NCBI RefSeq assembly: GCF_024464185.1
Contig: NZ_JANHAU010000001.1
Span: 930,001 to 994,000, forward strand
Direction of reading: 5' to 3'
DNA from: Haloarchaeobius salinus
Lineage (GTDB): Archaea; Halobacteriota; Halobacteria; Halobacteriales; Natrialbaceae
DNA length: 64,000 bases
The translations under genes were made by a program, and so were the position numbers. The notes under the pieces are model-generated. The model saw only the letters and a program-made list of their open reading frames with translations, was not told where the DNA came from and searched no databases. Shown in pieces: positions 33,831-42,242 of this stretch. The stretch's first letter is position 1, and every line of letters begins with the position of its first letter.

Positions 33831-35452
33831 CGCGGCACCTCCGGGACGGGTTCCTCGGGTTCGCGCTCGATGCGCCGGAGCGCCGTCAGCACGCCGTCCA
33901 TCTTCGACTCGGTCTCCTCGAACTCCGCCGTGGGGTCGCTGTCGGCGACGATGCCAGCGCCCGCACGGACGCGAACGCGGTCCCGCGCCTCGCCGTCCTG
34001 CCCGTCGGCTGCCGCGCCGCGCTCGACCGTCGCCGTGCGGATGACGATGGCCACGTCGGCGTCGCCGGTCCACGAGTAGTAGCCGACGCCGCCGCCGTAG
34101 AGGCCGCGCGGCTCGTCCTCCAGTTCGTCGAGGATCTCCATCGCGCGGACCTTCGGTGCGCCGGTGAGCGTCCCGGCGGGGAAGGCGGCGCGCGTCGCGT
34201 CGAAGGCATCACTGTTCCCGGACAGCGCGCCCGTCACGGTGGACTCGATGTGCTGGACGTGGCTGTACTTCAGGACGTTCATGAACTCCTCGACGCGGAC
34301 CGTCCCTGGCTCGGAGACCCGGCGGACGTCGTTGCGCGCCAGGTCGACCAGCATCGTGTGCTCGGCGCGCTCCTTGTCGTCGGCGAGCATCTCGCCCGCC
34401 AGCCGGCGGTCCTCGACGGGGCTGTCCCCGCGCCGGCAGGTGCCAGCGATGGGGTTCGAGGTGACCCGTCCCCCACCGACGGAGACGAGCGTCTCGGGGC
34501 TCGCGCCGACGACGTGGCGGTCGCCGTGGGCGAGCAGGTACATGTACGGCGACGGGTTCACGTCCCGGAGCGCGGCGTACAGCCCGAGCGGGTCGCAGTC
34601 GCCGACGAGTTCCCGGGTCCGCGAGACCACGCCCTGGTAGATGTCGCCGTCGAGGACGTGCTCCTTCGCGTGCCCGACCGCGCGCTCGTACGCCTCGCGC
34701 GACCCGGCCGTCTCGCCGGTCCGGACGAAGCCACCGGGGTCCGGGTCGGCAGCGGCCGCGAGCACGCCCGCGACGTACTCCGCTTCCGAGACGAGCGAGT
34801 CGTAGACCGAACCGGTATCCTCGTCGTCGCGGACGACCGGCGTGACGACCAGCGACACCTCGTCGGCGTGGTGGTCGAAGACGAGCGTCTTCGTCGTCAG
34901 CACGAACTCGGCGTCGGGCACGTCCGACGCCGGTCTGTCGAGGCCCACCTCGTCCAGGAACAGGTCGTAGACCGATTCGTACCCCAGAAACCCGACGAGA
35001 CCCCCACCGAGCTGCTGGCGTGCCGTGTCGGGGAAGCCGACGGGTTCGGCGTCGGGCATCGCCGACCGGAGGGTGTCGAGCGTGTCGTCGCCGTCGGGCG
35101 CGACGAGCCCGTCGTAGCGCTCGTCACAGATGTCGACAGTCGCCTCGTTGTCCGTGACGGTGACGACCGCAGCGGGGTCGTAGCCGACGAACGAGTAGCG
35201 CGCGTGTCGGTCGCCGTCGTCGGGTCGGAACGCGCCGTCCGGGTCGCTGGAGGCGGTCTTCTCCGCGCTCTCCAGCAGGAACGAGTGCTCGGCCTCGCCG
35301 GACAGGGCGGCGTACGCCCCGAGCGGCGAGCTGTCCACGTCGAGCGTCGTCTCCGCGCGTACGACCGCCGGCCGGTCGGCGGTGGCGGTCGCGTCGACGA
35401 GGTCGCAGAAGGTGTCGCGGTCCGGTACCAGGCTAAAACCGGCGTCGTTCAT
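33827..35452 (-). CDS. trpE: Anthranilate synthase component I
   Basis: A 541-residue chorismate-using subunit. The feedback site motif for tryptophan is intact (FLLESAEK). C-terminal catalytic blocks include DLARNDVRRVSEPGTVRVEE and FPAGTLTGAPKVRAMEI. The N-terminal part is longer than in bacterial TrpE, with acidic insertions. It is the third gene of trpDFEG and overlaps both neighbours by four bases. Confidence 0.95.
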   Translation of the reverse strand: MNDAGFSLVPDRDTFCDLVDATATADRPAVVRAETTLDVDSSPLGAYAALSGEAEHSFLLESAEKTASSDPDGAFRPDDGDRHARYSFVGYDPAAVVTVTDNEATVDICDERYDGLVAPDGDDTLDTLRSAMPDAEPVGFPDTARQQLGGGLVGFLGYESVYDLFLDEVGLDRPASDVPDAEFVLTTKTLVFDHHADEVSLVVTPVVRDDEDTGSVYDSLVSEAEYVAGVLAAAADPDPGGFVRTGETAGSREAYERAVGHAKEHVLDGDIYQGVVSRTRELVGDCDPLGLYAALRDVNPSPYMYLLAHGDRHVVGASPETLVSVGGGRVTSNPIAGTCRRGDSPVEDRRLAGEMLADDKERAEHTMLVDLARNDVRRVSEPGTVRVEEFMNVLKYSHVQHIESTVTGALSGNSDAFDATRAAFPAGTLTGAPKVRAMEILDELEDEPRGLYGGGVGYYSWTGDADVAIVIRTATVERGAAADGQDGEARDRVRVRAGAGIVADSDPTAEFEETESKMDGVLTALRRIEREPEEPVPEVPR

Positions 35453-36126
35453 GGCTCCACCGTCGGCCGCTCCGCGGCCGCTCCGCGGTCGGTCGTCGCC
35501 TCCCGTGCGGCGGCGACGAACGCGGCGAGTGCGTCGTGGTCCTTCACGCCGCCGCGCGCCTCGACACCGCTTGCCACGTCGACCGCGAACGGATCGACCG
35601 TCGCGACGGCCTCCCCGACGTTCTCCGGCGTGAGCCCACCCGCCAGGATGACCGGCACGTCGAGGTCGGCGGTCGCCGCACGGGTGCGCGTCCAGTCGTG
35701 CGTCTCGCCGGTGCCGCCGCCACCGTCCTCGCCGATGGAGTCCACGAGGAGCGCGTCGACCACGTCCACGTAGCGCGTCGCGGTCTCGGGCGCGGCCGCG
35801 TCGACGTGCTTGACGACCTGTGCATCGACTCTGGACCGGAGGTACGCCACGTCGCCCGGCGGGAGGTCGCTGTGTATCTGGACCGCGTCGGGTTCGACCT
35901 GTTCGGTGAGGGCGACAGTGCGCTCCGGGGCGTCGGGCATCGTCACGAGCACGGTCGTCACGAACGGCGGGGCGTGGGCGACGAGCTCGGCGGCGCGCTC
36001 GGCCGGGATCTCGCGGGGGGAGTCCACCGGGATGTCGACGACGAAGCCGAGAGCGTCCGCGCCGGCGTCGACCGCGGCGTCCACGTCTTCCTCGCGGGTG
36101 AGCCCGCAGACCTTCACGCGGGTCAT
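35449..36126 (-). CDS. trpF: Phosphoribosylanthranilate isomerase
   Basis: A 225-residue TIM-barrel enzyme for the third tryptophan step. The catalytic cysteine is in RVKVCGLTRE, and the acid Asp is expected in the DALLVDS segment. The phosphate loop is ILAGGLTPENVGEA followed by DVASGVE. It overlaps trpD and trpE by four bases each. Confidence 0.95.
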   Translation of the reverse strand: MTRVKVCGLTREEDVDAAVDAGADALGFVVDIPVDSPREIPAERAAELVAHAPPFVTTVLVTMPDAPERTVALTEQVEPDAVQIHSDLPPGDVAYLRSRVDAQVVKHVDAAAPETATRYVDVVDALLVDSIGEDGGGGTGETHDWTRTRAATADLDVPVILAGGLTPENVGEAVATVDPFAVDVASGVEARGGVKDHDALAAFVAAAREATTDRGAAAERPTVEP

Positions 36127-37127
36127 CGCGCCACGGCCGACTGGAGGTCCGCCAGTCGGTCGGCGGCGTCGCCCGACTCGATGGCCTCGCGTGCCCGGTC
36201 GATGCCCGCCTCGATGGTGTCGACCTCGCCCGCGACGTAGATCGCCGCGCCCGCGTTGGCGAGGATGATGTCGCGCTTCGGACCGGTCACGTCGCCCCGG
36301 AGGATTCCCTTGAGGTCGGCGGCGTTCTCCTCGGGCGAGCCGCCGGCGACCGCGGCGACGGGTGCACGGTCGATCCCGAGGTATTCGGGAGCGACCGTGT
36401 ACTCCGCGACCTCGCTGCCGGTGACCTCGGCGACGACCGTCTCGTCGTGGATGGCGATCTCGTCCATGCCGGAGCCGTGGACGACCAGCGCGCGCTCGAC
36501 GTCCATCCGGGCGAGCGCGCGGCCGAGCACGGGGACGAGGTCGGGGTCGTAGACGCCGACGACCTGCGCCTCCGCGCCGGCGGGGTTCGTCAGCGGGCCG
36601 AGCACGTTGAACACCGTCCGCATCCCGAGCTCCTGACGCGGGCCGATGACGGCCTTCATCGCGGGGTGGAACACCGTCGCGAGCATGAAGCCGATACCGT
36701 CGTCCTCGATCTGGGCCTCGACGGCGGCGGGCTCTGCGGCCACGTCGACGCCCGCGACCTCGAGCACGTCCGCGCTCCCCGACGACGAGGAGACGGAGTA
36801 GTTGCCGTGCTTGGCGACGGGAACGCCCGCGCCGCTGGCGACGAGCGCGCTCGTCGTGGAGACGTTGATGGTGTCGTAGTCGTCACCGCCGGTGCCGCAG
36901 GTGTCGACCATCGGCGTCCGGTTCGGCGAGATGGTCCGCGCCGCCGCGCGCATCCCCTCGGCGAAGCCGGCGATCTCGGCCTCCGTCTCGCCCTTCGCAC
37001 GGAGTGCCGACAGCATCGCCCCGATCTGGGCGTCGGTCGCGTCCTCGAAGACGTGGCCCGCGACCTCGCGGGCCTCGGTCTGTGTCAGGTCCTCCCCCTC
37101 GGCCACACGTTCGATGTAGTCCTGCAT
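36123..37127 (-). CDS. trpD: Anthranilate phosphoribosyltransferase
   Basis: A 334-residue enzyme joining anthranilate with PRPP. The PRPP motif is VDTCGTGGDDYDTINVSTTS, and AKHGNYSVSSSSGSADVLE provides the substrate loop. It is the first gene of the trpDFEG operon. The ATG follows a promoter region with a strong dyad symmetry (37159-37178). It overlaps trpF by four bases. Confidence 0.96.
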   Translation of the reverse strand: MQDYIERVAEGEDLTQTEAREVAGHVFEDATDAQIGAMLSALRAKGETEAEIAGFAEGMRAAARTISPNRTPMVDTCGTGGDDYDTINVSTTSALVASGAGVPVAKHGNYSVSSSSGSADVLEVAGVDVAAEPAAVEAQIEDDGIGFMLATVFHPAMKAVIGPRQELGMRTVFNVLGPLTNPAGAEAQVVGVYDPDLVPVLGRALARMDVERALVVHGSGMDEIAIHDETVVAEVTGSEVAEYTVAPEYLGIDRAPVAAVAGGSPEENAADLKGILRGDVTGPKRDIILANAGAAIYVAGEVDTIEAGIDRAREAIESGDAADRLADLQSAVAR

Positions 37128-37158
37128 TGAAAGTCACCAATGTATGGTTTCGTCTTAC

Positions 37159-37178
37159 GATGTACAAAATCGTACATC
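37159..37178. promoter_or_regulatory. Palindrome at the trpDFEG promoter
   Basis: The 7-base arms gatgtac and gtacatc flank six bases (aaaatc). The element lies 32-51 bases upstream of the trpD start, overlapping the position expected for the BRE/TATA region. A dimeric repressor bound here would block transcription factor B loading. It is the only strong dyad in this spacer. Confidence 0.55.
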
Positions 37179-37240
37179 CTCTTAAACGTGTCGTCACGGG
37201 CGAGGGTTCGAGTACGGGAACGGGGGCACTCCGGGGTACG

Positions 37241-37500
37241 ATGTCGCCAGACCACAGCCGACGACACGTGCTGCAGACGGCCACCAGTGCCCTCGCCACG
37301 GGTGGTCTCGCCAGTGCCGTCCTCGCCGCGGCGACCGCTACCGTACCACCGTCGGGTGCGAGGTCCGGTTCGCACTCGCCGGGGTGACGACGATGGTCGT
37401 CCGGCCGGGCGGCCCGCGCGTCAGCGAGTGCACCTGGACCGCCGACGGCGCGACGGCGTAGACGGGGCTGTTCGTCTACGCCGAGCGCCCCGACCGCTGA
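37241..37500 (+). pseudogene. Decayed Tat-exported protein gene
   Basis: An ATG opens a 48-codon frame with a complete Tat signal (SRRHVLQTATSALATGG, then an alanine-rich core) but stops at 37387 directly after the signal. A different frame then continues with protein-like sequence (CEVRFALAGVTTMVV, SECTWTADGATA), is broken by a TAG near 37460, resumes as TGLFVYAERPDR and ends at 37500. This suggests a small secreted protein inactivated by a frameshift and a nonsense change. It might instead be chance coding bias. Confidence 0.4.
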
Positions 37501-37610
37501 CCCGCCGCCGTCGCCCTGTCTCGGACCACCACACGCCGCCCCAATCGAAACCCTTTTTTATACCAGCGGTGAACGATTGAGTGCACACAGCGGAGAACCA
37601 GTGCGCCACC

Positions 37611-37685
37611 GGGTTGGTGGTCTAGTCTGGTTATGACACCTCCTTGACATGGAGGAGGCCGGCAGTTCAAATCTGCCCCAACCCA
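37611..37685 (+). tRNA. tRNA-Val (GAC)
   Basis: The acceptor strands GGGTTGG (37611-37617) and CCAACCC (37678-37684) pair perfectly, with discriminator A at 37685. The anticodon stem is CCTCC/GGAGG with loop TTGACAT, giving anticodon GAC. The T arm is GGCAG-TTCAAAT-CTGCC. There is no intron and no encoded CCA. A run of T (cttttg) follows directly and may end transcription. An AT-rich box (tttttata) lies near 37553-37560. Confidence 0.96.
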
Positions 37686-37727
37686 CTTTTGACGACGCCA
37701 CGACGAGGAGTGTAGCGACGAGTCTGC

Positions 37728-37755
37728 GTCGTCCAAGTGGACGGCAGATTTGAAC
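37728..37755 (-). repeat. Inverted partial copy of the tRNA-Val 3' end
   Basis: The last 13 bases (37743-37755) are exactly complementary to the tRNA-Val T arm (37665-37677). Read on the minus strand the similarity continues, with gaps, through the acceptor and into the flank (acttggacgac against acttttgacgac). It is a degenerate inverted copy of the tRNA end with its 3' flank. Confidence 0.6.
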
Positions 37756-37784
37756 CAGGGAGCGGAACGGAGTGGAGCGACCGT

Positions 37785-37812
37785 GGTTCAACATCTGCCC
37801 CAACCCACTTTT
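37785..37812 (+). repeat. Direct partial copy of the tRNA-Val 3' end
   Basis: This segment repeats the T loop, T stem, acceptor strand, discriminator and following ctttt of tRNA-Val, with one inserted base (aacatct for aaatct). It lies 122 bases downstream of the tRNA end. It parallels the copy found after tRNA-Met. Confidence 0.7.
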
Positions 37813-37961
37813 CTGCGACTCACGCGACGAGCGAAGCGAGCACCGCCGGGTATCGCTCGAACCTGCCTCACCGCTCTGACGCCCACCACGACTGTGCCAT
37901 CATCCCTACGTATCTCGACAAGAACCCTTTTGCCGGCTGGTGTCCACCATCGAGTGAACGA

Positions 37962-39362
37962 ATGTGCCCGGCCACCGGCCCAGAACAACCGACCACGCTG
38001 GCGGTCTACGGTGACGACGACGGCGTGTTCGACGGGCGACTGGCCGGATTCACCGACGCGACGGTCGTGGAGGTGGCCACGGTGGCGGCGCTGCTCGACC
38101 GCGTTGACGAGGGTCTCGACTGCGTGCTCTGCACCGGTTCGGACGCGACTGCCGTGCTCGACGGCGTCCGCGCCGAGCATCGGACACCGGTTGTGGTGGT
38201 CGACGGGGCGGGTGACGTCACGCGTGCGAGTCGCGTCTCCGAGCACAGGCACACGCTGTACGTGCCGACCGAGCGGCTCGACGACACCGACTACGACCTG
38301 GAGGCAGTGACTCGCGAGCTGGTCGCCGACTGGTGGGCGGTGACCGACAGCCGACGGCGGCTCGCCGCGCTGGAGTCCGCCCGGGAAGGTATCGGTATCC
38401 TCGACGCGAACGGGGAGTACGTGTACGCGAACCGGGCCTACGCGGCGAAGTACGGCTACGAGACGGCGGACCTCCTCGGCGAACACTGGCGGGGACTCTA
38501 CCCGAGCGAGGAGGTGAGCCGGTTCGAGGAGGAGATTCTGCCGACGCTGGAACGCGAGGGCACGTGGACGGGGACGGCCATCGGTCGCCGGGTCGACGGC
38601 GAGGAGTTCCCCGAGGAGCTCTCGCTCGCGATGCTCGACGACGGGGGGCACGTCTGCGTGCTCCGGGATATCACGGACCGACAGCAGCGCGAGGAGCGAC
38701 TGCAGGTGCTCGACCGGGTCCTCCGGCACAACCTCCGCAACAAGATGTCCATCATCCAGGGCTACGTCGGCGACGCGCTGGAAGAGACGACGGACCCGGC
38801 GGTGCGCGAACCGCTCGAGACCGCACGGCTGGAGGGTGCCGAGCTGCTGGGGCTCGCCCGGAAGGCACGGACGTTCCACCGGCTGCTCGACCGCGCGGCG
38901 CTCGACCCCGCGCCGGTCGACCTGAACCAGTTCATGGCGGACGCCGTCGCGTCGATAGCGGCGAGCGGCGTCCCCACCGAGTTCCAGGAGGGTCCCGACG
39001 CCGTCGCGGTCGAGGCTGACCCGGCGCTGCTCGACAGCGTCCTCGCCGAGGTCGTCGAGGTGCTCGTCGAGGCGGCCGACGCCGAAACGACGGTCACGGT
39101 GACCGTCGCGGCCGACGACGCGAGCGTCGATATCTGGGTGGTCGCCGACGACGCGTCGCTCCCGTCGTACGAGTTCGCCGTCGTCGACCGTGGGGAGGAG
39201 ACGCCGCTGTACCACGGCGAGGGGATCGGCCTCTGGTTCGTCCGCTGGGCGACCGTGCTGATGGGTGGCCGTGTCGACCTCGATACGGACGAGGACGGCG
39301 TATGCCTCTCGTTCCCGCGTGTCGACACCACGGACGACGGGACCGTCCTTCACGAAGCCTGA
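37962..39362 (+). CDS. PAS sensor histidine kinase, degenerate ATPase
   Basis: A 466-residue protein. Residues 1-115 are receiver-like (VDEGLDCVLCTGSDATAVLDG). A PAS domain covers about 135-245 (REGIGILDANGEYVYANRAY). The phosphorylated histidine is His256 in RVLRHNLRNKMS, typical of haloarchaea. In the ATPase domain the N-box asparagine is missing (VVEVLVEAAD) and the DxGxG box reads DDASLP, while GEETPLYHGEGIGLWFVRW remains. It may no longer hydrolyse ATP and could act as a partner of another kinase. No membrane helix is present. Confidence 0.85.
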   Translation: MCPATGPEQPTTLAVYGDDDGVFDGRLAGFTDATVVEVATVAALLDRVDEGLDCVLCTGSDATAVLDGVRAEHRTPVVVVDGAGDVTRASRVSEHRHTLYVPTERLDDTDYDLEAVTRELVADWWAVTDSRRRLAALESAREGIGILDANGEYVYANRAYAAKYGYETADLLGEHWRGLYPSEEVSRFEEEILPTLEREGTWTGTAIGRRVDGEEFPEELSLAMLDDGGHVCVLRDITDRQQREERLQVLDRVLRHNLRNKMSIIQGYVGDALEETTDPAVREPLETARLEGAELLGLARKARTFHRLLDRAALDPAPVDLNQFMADAVASIAASGVPTEFQEGPDAVAVEADPALLDSVLAEVVEVLVEAADAETTVTVTVAADDASVDIWVVADDASLPSYEFAVVDRGEETPLYHGEGIGLWFVRWATVLMGGRVDLDTDEDGVCLSFPRVDTTDDGTVLHEA

Positions 39363-39374
39363 CGCCGACGACCG

Positions 39375-39902
39375 CTACAGCCCGTCCTCGTCGATGTACG
39401 GCTCCTCGATCGCGCCCTCGCCCCCGATGGCGGCGCTGAGACGACGCGTCGCCAGGTCGAAGACGACGACGAGCGGCAGCAACAGCAGCTCGACCGCACG
39501 GAGCGGCCGCGCCACCCGGAGCGCCCACGCAAGCGCGTTCCCCAGCCCGTAGGATTTCGGGACGATCTCGCCGAACACGAGCACGGTGGCGCTCGCGACG
39601 ACGGTCGCCAGGACCACCGCGACCCCCGTCGAGAACGACTCCACGAGTAGCGCGGTCGTGATGCTCGATATCGCGACGTTCACCACGTTGTTGCCGACGA
39701 GCAGCGTGACGAGCAGCCGGTGCGGGTCCTCCCGGAGCTCGGCGAGCTGGGCGGCCCGGCCGTCGCCCGACGCGGCGTGCTCGGTCAGCTGTTCGACCGG
39801 GAGCGAGAAGATGGCGGTCTCGCTGGAGGAGAAGAACGCACTCAGACAGACCAGTACGAGCACCGCGGCGACACCGAGCGGGACGAGGGGAAGCGCGACC
39901 AT
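39375..39902 (-). CDS. Stand-alone DUF21 (CNNM-like) membrane protein
   Basis: A 175-residue membrane protein. The DUF21 pattern is clear: VCLSAFFSSSETAIFSLP, then LLVTLLVGNNVVNVAISS and FGEIVPKSYGLGNA, with four hydrophobic segments. In CNNM/CorC transporters this domain is followed by paired CBS domains and a CorC domain; here the protein ends right after DUF21 with an acidic tail. Magnesium or other cation transport is known for the family, but regulation by CBS would be absent. The second ATG (MVALPLVPLG) is used. Confidence 0.8.
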   Translation of the reverse strand: MVALPLVPLGVAAVLVLVCLSAFFSSSETAIFSLPVEQLTEHAASGDGRAAQLAELREDPHRLLVTLLVGNNVVNVAISSITTALLVESFSTGVAVVLATVVASATVLVFGEIVPKSYGLGNALAWALRVARPLRAVELLLLPLVVVFDLATRRLSAAIGGEGAIEEPYIDEDGL

Positions 39903-39966
39903 ACCACCCTGTCCCGCCACACCGGGAAGAAACCCCGGTCGCCTGGGGTCGTCGACTCGCCCGTGT

Positions 39967-40503
39967 TCAGTCCACGATGTCGACGCCGTCGTCGCTCACG
40001 CGCACGTCGAGCAGGCTCTTGACCTCGTGGGCCATCGGCACCGGCTCGGACTCCACCCGCCGGATGACAGTCACCACGTCGACGACGTTCGCGCCGACCT
40101 CCGAAAGTGCCTCCGTGATGGCCGCGACGAACGCCCCCGTGTTCGTCAGGTCGTCGAGCACCAGCACGTCGTCGCCCGCCTCCACGTCGTTCAGGTAGAG
40201 CCGGTCGTCGCCCGCGTCGAAGCCGTACTCGCCGTCGAAGCCGTACTGCCGGTCGCGGATGACCACCAGCGGGATGTCCGAGACGAGCGACACCGCCGTC
40301 GAGACGTGCACGCCCATCGTCACCGGCGTCGCGATAACGTCAGCGTCGGCGAGGTCCGCCACCTGGCAGATGCCGTTGACGACCTCGCGGACGAGCTGCG
40401 GGTCGAGCGTCGGGATGCCGTTGCTGATGGGGTGGACCAGGTACGGGCGTCCGTCCTGTTCGATGACCGGGGCCTCGTGGACCGAGCGTTCGAGGGCGTC
40501 CAT
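39967..40503 (-). CDS. Archaeal purine phosphoribosyltransferase (HGPRTase-like)
   Basis: A 178-residue type I phosphoribosyltransferase. The PRPP loop is VLVLDDLTNTGAF, and the substrate loop region is PLVVIRDRQYGFDGE. The N-terminus LVHPISNGIPTLDP is that of the archaeal hypoxanthine/guanine type sometimes annotated as HGPRTase-like. It salvages a purine base with PRPP; which base is not certain. The start ATG lies in an AT-rich promoter zone near 40503-40540. Confidence 0.85.
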   Translation of the reverse strand: MDALERSVHEAPVIEQDGRPYLVHPISNGIPTLDPQLVREVVNGICQVADLADADVIATPVTMGVHVSTAVSLVSDIPLVVIRDRQYGFDGEYGFDAGDDRLYLNDVEAGDDVLVLDDLTNTGAFVAAITEALSEVGANVVDVVTVIRRVESEPVPMAHEVKSLLDVRVSDDGVDIVD

Positions 40504-40597
40504 GTTGGTGGGTTGTCTGTCGGTAGCGGGTAAAACTGCGTGGATTTCCGTTCGTGGCTGTGCTCGTTGGTAGCTGAATGGAACACGTCGCACACCG

Positions 40598-40912
40598 TCA
40601 CGCCCGTCGTTCGTCCCGCAGCCGCAGGTTCTCGTGGATGCCGAGGACGAAGGCGGGGACGACGACGATGAAGATGTGCTCTTCGAGGGGAATCCAGAGC
40701 AGTTCGACGCCGGTGCGCATGGGGATGGAGAAGACGCCGACCTCGAGGGTGTACCAGTCCCAGACGTACGCGACCGGGTAGAGCACCGCGATGGTCCGGC
40801 CGGCACGGGCGAGGGCGTCCGCACGGAACAGGAGGAGGAACGCGGCGGTGCCGAAGACGACCTCGGTCGCGAGGTAGGTCCACGGGCCGAGGACGGTGAT
40901 ATCCGGGAGCAT
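40598..40912 (-). CDS. Lycopene cyclase domain protein (single half)
   Basis: A 104-residue membrane protein with three helices. The signature WIPLEEHIFIVVVPAFVLG is that of the lycopene cyclase domain found twice in haloarchaeal CrtY and as separate CarR/CrtYc subunits elsewhere. Here only one half is present. Carotenoid ring closure would need a partner, so the protein may be a subunit or have another role. A longer start (MSFRPQAPV) nine codons upstream is possible. Confidence 0.7.
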   Translation of the reverse strand: MLPDITVLGPWTYLATEVVFGTAAFLLLFRADALARAGRTIAVLYPVAYVWDWYTLEVGVFSIPMRTGVELLWIPLEEHIFIVVVPAFVLGIHENLRLRDERRA

Positions 40913-41047
40913 GACAGGGGCTTGGGGCCGGAACGACATGGTTCCCATGGCGGTCGTAGCGGGTGTTCGGGACCGGGGGGCTGCGCACGAACCGGTGAGA
41001 ATTGGCGGTATCTTCAAGACCGGTCGGGCGGAAATTACAGATGTACT

Positions 41048-42205
41048 ATGGATATTTCTGATATTGCGACCGAGGAGTACATCGAAGTCGACGTGAAGAC
41101 CCGGCTGGGGAAGGTCCGCTCCCTGTTCGAGCGGGAGAACCCGAAGGGCATCATCGTCACCCGGGATGGCGAGTACGACGCGGTTCTCACCGAGCGAGAG
41201 ATAATCCAGTCCCACGTCGAGGACGACGCCAAGGTCGCGGCGCTGGTCAAGCCGAGCCGGAACGCACCGGCACCGAAGGTCGACCGCTACGAGGACATTC
41301 GGGAGACGGCACGTGTCCTCGTCGAGGGTGGTGTGAAGGTCGCGCCCGTGTTCGAGGGCGACAACCTCTGGGGTATCGTCACCGCGGACGCGATCCTCGA
41401 GGCGGTGCTCGACAACCTCGACGCGCTGGACGTCGAGCAGATCTACTCGGACGACCCCGTCACCATTCGGGAGGACGACGGGCTCGGGAAGGTCGTCAAC
41501 CTCCTGCGCGAGCACGGCATCTCGCGACTGCCGGTGCTCGACGACACTGGCGGTCTGGCCGGCGTCGTCACGACCCACGACGTCGCCGATGTCGTCATCC
41601 GCGGAATGACCAAGTCGACCCGGGGCGAGCGCGCCGGCGACACCGACCGGATGCTCGACATCCCGGTCTACGACATCATGACCAGTCCGGTCCAGACGAC
41701 GACGCTCGGCGAGTCCGTCGAGGATGCCGTCTCGCGGATGCTCGAGGACGACCTCGGTGGGCTGGTCGTCGTCGACGCCGAGTCCGACGACCGGGTCGTC
41801 GGCGTCGTCACCAAGACCGACGTGCTGCGCGCGCTGACGTTCACCGAGGAGGAGCACATGGACGTCCAGATCACCAACATCTCGCTGCTGGACACGCTCT
41901 CCCGCGAGGAGATCCGCGACTCGCTGACGGACGTGCTCGACAAGTACCAGAAGATGCAGGTGATGCACGTCCACGTCCGCTTCCAGCAGCACAAGGAGAA
42001 GCTCCGTGGCACGCCGCTGATCTACTCCCAGATCCGGGTGCGCACGAGCAACGGTCAGGTCGCCGGCTCCGGCGAGGGCTACGGTGCCGAGAGCGCGTTC
42101 CGCGTCGCACTCGACAAGCTCGAGCGTAACGTACTGGAGATGAAGAACTACCGGTCCGACGAGGAGTACCGCGGCCAGCTCGCCCGGAAGCTCAACGAGC
42201 TGTAG
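41048..42205 (+). CDS. Four-CBS protein with ribosome-hibernation-like tail
   Basis: A 385-residue protein. Four CBS modules fill residues 1-275 (for example GIIVTRDGEYDAVLTEREI, KVAPVFEGDNLWGIVTADAI, SRLPVLDDTGGLAGVVTTHD, GGLVVVDAESDDRVVGVVT). The C-terminal 85 residues resemble the HPF/RaiA fold (MHVHVRFQQHKEKLRGTPL, then SAFRVALDKLERNVLEMK). This suggests a protein that senses adenine nucleotides and parks ribosomes. It is known that archaea use CBS proteins for ribosome dormancy, but the role of this one is inferred. Confidence 0.8.
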   Translation: MDISDIATEEYIEVDVKTRLGKVRSLFERENPKGIIVTRDGEYDAVLTEREIIQSHVEDDAKVAALVKPSRNAPAPKVDRYEDIRETARVLVEGGVKVAPVFEGDNLWGIVTADAILEAVLDNLDALDVEQIYSDDPVTIREDDGLGKVVNLLREHGISRLPVLDDTGGLAGVVTTHDVADVVIRGMTKSTRGERAGDTDRMLDIPVYDIMTSPVQTTTLGESVEDAVSRMLEDDLGGLVVVDAESDDRVVGVVTKTDVLRALTFTEEEHMDVQITNISLLDTLSREEIRDSLTDVLDKYQKMQVMHVHVRFQQHKEKLRGTPLIYSQIRVRTSNGQVAGSGEGYGAESAFRVALDKLERNVLEMKNYRSDEEYRGQLARKLNEL

Positions 42206-42242
42206 GGCGGCCCGTGCGGGGCTGACCGCCCCACTTCGACAG

